Source: Nipponacmea schrenckii (Eukaryota > Mollusca > Gastropoda > Lottiidae). From it: a DNA stretch of 64,000 nt. The first letter of the stretch is position 1; each line of letters opens with the position of its first letter. Shown piece by piece: positions 33,230 through 42,400 of this stretch. Under the pieces are notes generated by a model, which saw only the letters and a program-made list of their open reading frames with translations, was not told the DNA's origin and did no database searches. Location: the NCBI GenBank assembly GCA_030562195.1, contig CM060202.1, positions 32,478,599 through 32,542,598 of the forward strand. Reading direction: 5' to 3'. The translations under genes were made by a program, and so were the position numbers.

Positions 33230-33960
33230 ATCACTTATCCACGATATTCATATGACTGTAATATTTATTTGACGGTCATCCAGACCCTGGCTAAATATTA
33301 AATATTATAATAGAGTTAACAGTCATTCTGAAACTGATATTCATATGACTGTAATATTTCTTTGACGGTCATACAGACCCTGGCTAGATATTATATATTA
33401 TAATAGAGTTAACAGTCATTCTGAAACTGATATTCAATTGACTGTAATATAGTTCACAGTTGACCCCATAGAGACCCTGGCAAGATATAATAATAGAAAT
33501 TCTGAAACTGACATTCATATGACTGAAATATTTATTTGACGGTCATAGAGACCCTAGCTAGATATAATAATAGAGTTAACAGTCATTCTGAAACTGATAT
33601 TCATATAACACTATTATTTCCCTATATGATACACTCTACTAAGGAGCTGACGTTTTCTGGATCATTGGCTAAACTGTACTGTAATTAGGCCTCTCCTTCA
33701 TATGGTAAACAAGATGTCAACTCTCCAACCCCAAGAAATATTTGAATTTGAATATGAATGAGCAATTGGTTTTACAACCTGTAAACATGTTATTGATATT
33801 CTTTAAGGACACATAGACTCTGGCTAGTTAATATAAGAGAATAATACAACCATTCTGAAACTGATATTCATATGACTGTATGACCCATATTATAATAGAG
33901 TTAACCGTCATTCTAAAGGAGATATTCAATCGACTGTAATATTTCCCCGTATGATACACT
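33230..33960 (+). repeat. About 85-93-bp degenerate satellite
   Basis: Unit: CTGAAACTGATATTCATATG, then ACTGTAATATTTCCTTGACG, then GTCATAGAGACCCTGGCTAG and ATATTATAATAGAGTTAACA. Dispersed units also at 31490-31660 and 35370-35600. The reverse array is at 48480-49110 in the right arm. Confidence 0.8.
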
Positions 33961-34199
33961 CTTCCAATGTTATTAACATGCAGGTCTCGATGTTTAGTTT
34001 TGTCCAGTTTTTTTCAGCCATTTTAAGTTATTATTAATTGACGTGTCACTGTTCATCGTAACACGTCATGTTTTTTTCCATTAATATAAGAATCTCAGTT
34101 GTCTTTATGAGACGCCCCACCCCCCTATCATATAACTGATAACGAAGTCGTATCCTTGCCGGATTATCCTTTAAATGTATACGTTACTGCAAAGTTCCA

Positions 34200-35180
34200 G
34201 TTTGTTATCGAAATTTCTCTTATGGCTACAGCAAATTTTCAAGTTAATGAGTATAAATTTGAACCTTTTTGCAAAACCGGTCATGGTACATTGCAAGTGT
34301 GCAACAAGTAGAAACATTACTCTAGAAGTTGTATAGCGATTTTTATTTTTAGTCTCAACATATAAAAGATAACATGGTCGTGGTTATAAAATCGCGGCGT
34401 TTTGTTCGATTGATTTTGAGTTTTTTGACAAGTAAATAATATAAAACTGCTAAATCGTAAATCAATTCTCACTTCTTGTCGACCTACATTTGGTCTAATT
34501 GATCTATCGCAACGCAAAATATGTATGTTGACAACGGTTATGCCAAAAAAAAAATAAAAGAATAAATCAGGTGATATGTGGGCCGTAATTTTTATTCCTC
34601 TAAAATGCATTAAAATAAATACAGAGATAAAGGATTATCTGATTTAAAGGATTTTAGTCTCAAATGAAAAAATATACATAAATAGTAAGACTCTTGAAGC
34701 TGCCTTACAATATCCGGTTGAACATTTTCAAACTCTCCAAGTTTATATCTTGTGACCTTGACTGTTGATATTGATTGATAATTTATCTTACAAAAGGTAT
34801 TTTATGAAATTTCATGATTTTTCTTTTTAAATTTAAATCTTTTTTACACCCATTGAAAACAAAAATAATGTATGTATATCTGGTGATCTATTAGATTTAG
34901 AGATTTAGAATTCCGATCACCACCTGACATCAATAAATATTTGAACATCCGAGGTGGGTGTGGCTCAAACAGAATAGATTTGTTCACAAAAGGACTTGCA
35001 CCTCACTAATTTGGCAAGTTTGTCGCTAAGATTAGAAGTTTCAAAAGAGAACATCGACATTTGCTGATACCAATTAATTATAGATCTTAGCCGTGTTAAT
35101 ATACAACTGTGTTAATATATGATAATTAGTCTGTACTGCGAAGCAACATTGGTATTTTGAAATTGACATTCATTCAGCAT
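34200..35180. other. Inner part of left inverted arm
   Basis: It matches 47577-48250 in reverse, up to the gap edge (CTGTACTGCGAAGCAACATT at 35133 against its reverse at 47615). An apparent 97-residue ORF occurs in both arms (34317-34610 minus; 47832-48125 plus) but has about eight amino-acid differences and no family signature, so it is not treated as a gene. Confidence 0.7.
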
Positions 35181-36120
35181 ATCATTATATTGATATTTTC
35201 GAGCAGCATTGTGTATTCCTAGATTTAGTTGGAACGGGAGGTTATTGTTTTTATCGTTTTCTAGTTCTTCCTTTTGACCTCAATGTTGCTCCATACTTGT
35301 TTACTAAGACCATTCGTTTAATATTGAAGGTACGGTGGATTGAATATTGTTCTGTTTATAGAAGATCGCATTAGCAATTTTTCTGAAACTGATATTCATA
35401 TGGATGTAATATTTCCTTGTATGACACAGAGACCCCAGCTAGATACTATAATAGAGTTAACAGTCATTCTAAAACTGATATTCATATGACTGTAATATTT
35501 CCTTGACGGTCACAGAGACTTTACTAGATATTATAATGGAGTAAAACATTTTGAAACTGATATTCATATGAATATAATTTTGAATGACACAGAGACCCCC
35601 ATTAGCAGCTCATCAATATACTAGCATACCAAGTTTAATCCAGAATGGTCCTGATTCGTCATATCTAGAATTATTGTATGTCGGGGAGGGGGGGTCGTTC
35701 TTCCTTCTGACCTGTGTTGCTCCATACTTCTTAACAAAAGTAACAAAGACAACTCGCTAAATATGGGAGGTACGGTATATTGTTCTGTTTATAGACGATC
35801 GCATTTATAGAATCAGAGAATAGCTTGATCTTATAATTGAATTCAAAGATTATACACTGAATGTCACCAAATACAAATTAACATAATTTGTGTAGCTAGT
35901 TAAGAATAATTATTTCTAAGAATAGATCGATCTCTGTAAAAACGATAACCTTAGTTGTTGGTAAAATTATATCGATATGCATTGTTTTTGGTTCTGTCTC
36001 TTGACAAGGGGTTTATCAAAATATGACGTTTGTGCTAAATCGCGGTTCCTCAATATTTCGTTAACACCTTTTAGAAGAGTATTTTGTAATGCTTAATGAT
36101 GATTCTAGTTCGTCGAGAAT

Positions 36121-36215
36121 TATGGAAGACCGAACAGCCCAATATTAAGACTTGTTAAATAAATTAAGGATTAAGAATTAAGACGTCTTAATATTGGGCT
36201 GTTCGGTCTTCCATA
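36121..36215. mobile_element. 95-bp hairpin MITE, empty site nearby
   Basis: Perfect 31-bp terminal inverted repeats (36121-36151 and 36185-36215, outer end TATGGAAGACCGAACAGCCC). A duplicated neighbouring segment at 36375-36410 (TTCTAGTTCGTCAAGAATTG then TGTATTCAGACGCCAG) is the uninterrupted equivalent. Confidence 0.8.
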
Positions 36216-36539
36216 AATAATTGTATATTCAGACGCCAGTGATTCGGGATAAGGGGGATATTGTGTTGTGCTAAATCGTGGTTCCATAATGTTCCACTAT
36301 CACCTTTCAGTCGAGAGTAATTATAATTTTGGCTTGACAACAATATTTTTCATTTGAATGTCAGAAAACTTAATGATGATTCTAGTTCGTCAAGAATTGT
36401 GTATTCAGACGCCAGTGATTTAAAATACAGGGGGGTATTGTGTTGAGCTAAATAGAGTGTTTGCTCGTGCATCTCCATGTCTGTCAAGTGAAGAGAACGA
36501 CATGTCTTGAAAGGTCATGTGTGTAATCTCAGGAATAAT

Positions 36540-36900
36540 TGACAATCAGTGGACTGAGGTTAAATAGTTTACTGAGAGAATTATAATCAAGGGTAGTATA
36601 AACCCATCTTTTCAATCGGTTGTTTATGATATATTTAGGACATGTTGACACCATTCTATTAAACTTGACATTCAGTGGACTCAGGTTAAATAGTTTACTG
36701 AGAGAATTATAATCAAGGGTAGTATAAACCTATCTCTTCAATCGATGGTTTATGATATATTTAGGACATGTTAACACCATTCTATTTAACTTGACATTCA
36801 GTGGACTCAGGTTAAATAGTTTACTGAGAGAATTATAATCAAGGGTAGTATAAACCTATCTCTTCAATCGATGGTTTATGATATACACGTATTTAGGAAC
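36540..36900 (+). repeat. About 126-bp tandem repeat, three units
   Basis: Units start at about 36542, 36668 and 36795 with GACATTCAGTGGACTCAGG and contain TTTACTGAGAGAATTATAAT and ACCATTCTATTTAACTTGAC. Units 2 and 3 are almost identical. Confidence 0.85.
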
Positions 36901-37884
36901 ATTAGGCTATTGAAAATTGACCTACATTTAGAAAGAGATTTTATGCTGCTTGATGCTGTATCTGATCCACCGATACCAAGTTTAATATAGATTAAGTATT
37001 ATAGCCTCGCATCTCGCTAGTCAGATTATTTACATCAAGGGCAATAACTCAAAAATTGTGAACCCGATTATCACCTCAATCAAATTCGATCGACACATAA
37101 TCTATATATCCATAATATACCAAGTTTCATCGAGATAAGAACAAACTTTTTAAAAATCCTATTGTTTCAACTAGCCCAATTTGACTCGCACTTACTACAT
37201 TCAGGGCAATATCTCCTACACTGTTAATTCAATTATTACTTAATTGTATGTCTATAAGCAGGAAATGATAGTGGCATATTCAAAAAAAATCAGAACTTTA
37301 AAGCGAATGTTATTGATAGCAAACTAAAAACAATCTGTACATAACGGGCACTATACCTGTATTAATAATTTGTTCATATTTTAGATCAGAACAGAAGAAA
37401 AATATCCAGTAGATCCAGACCCTTTATCCCAATTTCACAATAAAATATCTTTTCCACTCGTGGCCAATACATCTGGGAGAACCAATCACTCCCTTCTCCG
37501 AAATCCAAAACCGTTCTGATCATTACATAATTAGGACCGTGATCTCACCGAGTTTTACATATATACCATCAAGGTCCATTAAGACTGGTTAAAGACTGCA
37601 GCCTCTATTGTACCTACAAGAAATGTAAACGGAACGGATGGACTGACGGATAGTGGCTGTAGATATATACATTCCAATTAAAGTATTGAACTTTAATACA
37701 GTATGTTTTAAGACTTGAATCTACTGAAAACAAAAATGCATCAGATTATCGAAAGGAGGCAAAACAGACCAACAAAATAAGGACTATCCCACTTTTCATG
37801 ATTCATGTCAAATGTCTAGCTAGACAAATCGTATTCAGTTGAATAGGTTCAAATTTATCATAATTCAATTTAACCAGTTAAACC

Positions 37885-38455
37885 ACAGTTCTAGAATTAT
37901 TGTCTCTAGATGTTCCTGGTTCACCATTTCTAGAATTATTGTCTCTAGCTGTTCCTGGTTCACCATTTCTAGAATTATTGTCTCTAGATGTTCCTGGTTC
38001 ACTATTTCTAGAATTATTGTCTCTAGCTGTTCCTGGTTCACCATTTCTAGAATTATTGTCTCTAGATGTTCCTGGTTCACTATTTGTAGAATTATTGTCT
38101 CTAGCTGTTCCTGGTTCACCATTTCTAGAATTATTGTCTCTAGCTGTTCCTGGTTCACCATTTCTAGAATGATTGTCTGTGGATGTTCCTGGTTCACCAT
38201 TTCTAGAATTATTGTCTCTAGCTGTTCCTGGTTCACCATTTCTAGAATGATTGTCTGTGGATGTTCCTGGTTCACTTTTCTAGAATTATTGTCTCTAGAT
38301 GTTCCAGGTTCACCATTTCTAGAATTATTGTCTGTGGATGTTCCCGGTTCATTTTCTAGAATTATTGTCTCAAGATGTTCCGGGTTCACTATTTGTAGAA
38401 TTATTGTCTCTAGATGTTCCGGGTTCATTATTTGTAGAATTATTGTCTATGGATG
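37885..38455 (-). pseudogene. Additional 39-bp repeat array, downstream of central gene
   Basis: About 14 units of the GTSRDNNSRNGEP repeat in minus orientation, preceded by an acceptor-like GTTGTAGTTAAAG and an open start PLVNESLPESSIDNNSTN. It contains two-base losses (TTCACTTTTCTAG, TTCATTTTCTAG) and TCTTGA stops, so it is decayed. It is probably a duplicate of the tail exon. Confidence 0.6.
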
Positions 38456-38519
38456 ATTCTGGTAATGATTCATTCACCAATGGTCTTTAACTACAACAAC
38501 TGGCAACAAGAATACTAAC

Positions 38520-38805
38520 CATATCTAGATTGTCTCTAGATGTTCCTGGTTCACCATTTCTAGAATAATTATCTCTAGATGTTGCTGGTTCACTATTTCT
38601 AGAATTATTGTCTCTAGATGTTCCAGGTTCACCATTTCTAGAATTATTGTCTGTGGATGTTCCCGGTTCATTTTTCTAGAATTATTGTCTCAAGATGTTC
38701 CCTGTTCACCATTTCTAGAATTATTGTCTGTGGATGTTCTCGGTTCATTTTTCTAGAATTATTGTCTGTGGATATTTATTGTTCACCATTTCTAGAATAA
38801 TTGTC
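38520..38805 (-). repeat. Continuation of the 39-bp array past the stop of tail exon 2
   Basis: Six to seven more units in the same orientation, with two-base deletions (TTCATTTTTCTAG) and a second TCTTGA. Probably untranslated remnant of the exon. Confidence 0.6.
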
Positions 38806-39456
38806 TCAAGATGTTCCTGGTTCACCATTTCTAGAATAATTGTCTCTAGATGTTCCTGGTTCACTATTTCTAGAATTATTGTCTGTGGATGTTCCTGGTT
38901 CACCATTTCTAGAATAATTGTCTCTAGATGTTCCTGGTTCACCATTTCTAGAATTATTATCACTAGATGTTCCCGGTTCACCATTTCTAGAATTATTGTC
39001 TCTAGATGATCCTGGTTCACCATTTCCAGAATTATTGTCTCTAGATGTTCCTTGTTCACCATTTCTAGAATTATTGTCTGTATATGTTCCTTGTTCACCA
39101 TTTCTAGAATTATTATCTCTAGATGTTCCAGGTTCACTATTTCTAGAATTATTATCACTAGATGTTCCTTGTTCACCATTTCTAGAATTATTGTCCCTAG
39201 ATGTTCCTGGTTCACTATTTCTAGAATTATTATCACTAGATGTTCCTTGTTTACCATTTCTAGAATTATTATCACTAGATGTTCCTTGTTTACCATTTCT
39301 AGAATTATTATCACTAGATGCTCCTGGTTCCTGGGTCATATCTTTGGTATTTGGTTGGTGTTTCTGTGAAAGTCTGGTGTACCCACTTACAGGATCGGGT
39401 CTATGAGCCTCTAAAGTATCGAATTTTAATGAATCATATCTATCACTTACTGGAGT
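38806..39456 (-). CDS. Receptor cytoplasmic tail exon 2 with YxxL motifs and repeats
   Basis: Acceptor TGTATTTTTGTTTCAG, phase 0, 216 codons and TGA (38808-38806). It opens with TPVSDRYDSLKFDTLEAHRP and VSGYTRLSQKHQ: two YxxL sites whose Tyr are 19 residues apart, longer than a canonical ITAM spacing. About 13 repeat units follow (GTSSDNNSRNGKQ variants first, then GEP). The stop arises from TCTAGA-to-TCTTGA change inside a repeat unit. A further donor-like site (ATATG|GTTAGT at 38524) lies past it, so the ancestral exon was probably longer. Confidence 0.7.
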   Translation of the reverse strand, partial: TPVSDRYDSLKFDTLEAHRPDPVSGYTRLSQKHQPNTKDMTQEPGASSDNNSRNGKQGTSSDNNSRNGKQGTSSDNNSRNSEPGTSRDNNSRNGEQGTSSDNNSRNSEPGTSRDNNSRNGEQGTYTDNNSRNGEQGTSRDNNSGNGEPGSSRDNNSRNGEPGTSSDNNSRNGEPGTSRDNYSRNGEPGTSTDNNSRNSEPGTSRDNYSRNGEPGTS

Positions 39457-42400
39457 CTGAAACAAAAATACATCAGATTATTGAAAAGTAAAAAAAACTG
39501 AAAGTCACATTTCTTGTATCTTCTCCGTGTCAAGCTTTTACGAACTTCACACTTATACCTTGACTACAATGATCGCCTTTCTTGTATCACTTATATATGA
39601 ATCGATTGTTTATTTTGTTCGCCGGTGAACAATCACAGAAACATTGTAACGATGACTTTTTATTGAAACACAACAAAAATTCCCAAACGACCTGCTTTGA
39701 AACATATCATGGTAATGAAAACAGCCATAATATTGTCACGTAATCACGTGATTCTGGAAACCATAGATCAGAAGCTGATTGTGTGCAACTACACGAGTTT
39801 GTAGATATATAGATTCCAACTGGTACAAAAATATATCATTAGTGAAACGATAGTCATATATACCATTAAATACATTACTTTATTTTTATCTCCCAAAGGC
39901 TCTAAAGTTTCGGACTTTATGAAGGTCGCAATGTTACTATCAATTGACGAATCACAACTAAATACGGGAAGTGAAGAGTCTTATCAATGAATATACCACG
40001 AAATTCACAATATATTACCCAGACAGATTCAACTTTACGGAAACTGCCGAGGATTTCTGAAGGCCAAACTCCTGCTCAAATGTCCTCTTGGCCATACCTT
40101 ATCAGAATCAGTCGAGTCGAAGTCTTATTACCTATTAACATTGCCAATTAATGCCTTGGACATGGGCTAAATAACAAATTCTATCCGATCATAACGGGCT
40201 GAATGAGTCTCTAACAGACAAAAAGGAAAATACAGAGAAAAAACACCGATATAAAATAATTTCCTTTAGATTGTGGCAGAGAAAAGAGTAAATTTCAGGA
40301 CAGTATCCGACTAAATATACATAGCAAGTATACTAACCAAGTATTGAACACTATTTCTAGAATTATTGTCTGTGGATGTTCCTGGTTCACTATTTCTAGA
40401 ATTATTGTCTGTGGATGTTCCCGATTCACTATTTCTAGAATTATTGTCTGTGGATGTTCCTGGTTCACCATTTCTAGAATTATTGTCTGTGGATGTTCCC
40501 GATTCACTATTTCTAGACATATTGTTTGTGGATGTTCCTGGTTCACCATTACTAGAATTATTGTTTGTGGATGTTCCCGATTCGCTTTTTCTAGAGTTAT
40601 TATCTCTAGATGTTCCTGGTTCACCATTTCTAGAATTATTGTCTCTGGATGTTCCTTGTAACTCCATTAATTCATAACTACCTTCGTCTGCTAAGTTTTC
40701 TGGTGCAGATTCATCTATACTGTCATAGAAATGTTCTTCTGTAATTAAATAAAAAATACATCTTGTAATTGCTGATCGGTTTTACTATTTATAATGAATT
40801 ATTTGTAGATCTGATTGGACATGACTGATAATTAACTTTCCAATCATTAGCCCTTGAAATGATTTTTTCGATCATGTCTGTTTTTCAAAACACAGGGGTT
40901 CTGTTTCATACAGAACTATAAATAACACTCTGATTAAAGAATTGCATTTATTTGTTTAGATAAGGAAGTTGTCTTGAATTTTAGTCAGAGGCCAATCAAA
41001 TGAATGGGCCACTTGATGGCAGGTGTTAGAAGTAAATCTAGATCCCCACCCCCTCAAATAATAAATAAACCACTCCAACCAACCTTCTTCTGATGAGGTA
41101 TGTTGAGGTTTCTTTTTCTTTTCTGTAAAATTAAACAAATATCAAACATGGGTGTATATTAAAATCTCGACTATTGTGTGATACCTTGTCTGTTCATGTG
41201 TTCTCCTTCAGACGAGAATTTGAAATTTGCTTGTTTAGAGCCGGTGAATAGTTCGGGGTATATTGTAGAAACATTAGTTATCTTAGAATGACTTACTCTG
41301 ATATTTCCTGTACATGATAACTAGAATAACAATTACAATAACAGCTACTACAACAACAGCAACACAAGCAATAACAATCCTAATAACAATAATATTAAAA
41401 GCTTTGTTTTCAGTTTCTGAAAAAGACACAAAATAAACATAGGATTATAGTTAGACAAAGATATCTATGTGTGCCTATTTATATAAGAATCACCGGTACA
41501 GGATCACAAGTATATAGGATCACTGATACAGGATCACTGGTAAAGGATCACTGGTACAAGATCACAGATACGGTGTAACTGTAACAATAGTGCAGGATCA
41601 CTAGTATATAGGATCACTAACACGGGATCACTAGTACAAGATCACAGATAAGGTCACTGGTAAAGATTCACTAGTTCAAGAACACCAGGATTACGAAAGT
41701 AGCAATAGAAGAGAGGTTTGGGGCGTTTCACTGAAAACATTTTTTATTGACACAAAAATTGTTAACTGAGCATTAATTTCTTAAACATTTTATTCTTCAA
41801 GCGTATACCTGTGAAAGTTAGAATAAAACCCTTCTGGACTTCTCCATGAGTATTGTTGACCAGACAGCCATAATAACCTTCATGAGAACTGTCGATGTTT
41901 TCAATTTTCAAATCATTTCTAATACTACGCTCTGTTATAACGAGGGAGCCATTTGATTTAAGGTCTTGAAAATCTTTTTTCCATGTTACGTTACACTTTG
42001 GGTGACATTTAGCTGAACATCTTACTTTCAAATTCTCATTTTTATTAACAATTATCTCCCTTTGATCCGGCACTAGTTTCACATCAATGGGAGGATCTGA
42101 AAATTTAAAGAAAACTATTTCTGATTTAAATGATGGTGGTGATAAAGGAACTGGTGACTTTTTCATAATCGAGGAAAAGGTTTCACATCCTCAATATTAT
42201 CTGATGTAATCGAGGAAAGGAAACCTACATTCAGGTTGAACTATAAATGTGTCACTCTCAAAAACATTATAACATTCTTCAATATTCAAAACTGAAAAAA
42301 AAAAATCAGGAATAAAGGACGTTAATATAACTTGTCACAACTAAATATTTCAACCTATCAAAAGGGGTAAGAAAGATTGATTTTAGTGCTAATCTATTTA

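Noticed and set aside
34317..34610. 97-residue ORF conserved in both arms (MHFRGIKITAHISPDLFF; also 47832-48125)
   Set aside because: About eight replacements between arms and no synonymous excess, no family signature. Its conservation follows from the recent inverted duplication.
38918..39406. Plus-strand ORF of 162 residues across the central array
   Set aside because: Antisense shadow of tail exon 2. The minus-strand frame has the acceptor, unique YxxL segment and phase match.
39400..39456. Canonical ITAM in RYDSLKF...GYTRL
   Set aside because: The two Tyr are 19 residues apart (15 residues between the YxxL units), longer than the usual 6-8 (up to about 12) spacing, so only 'YxxL pair' is claimed.
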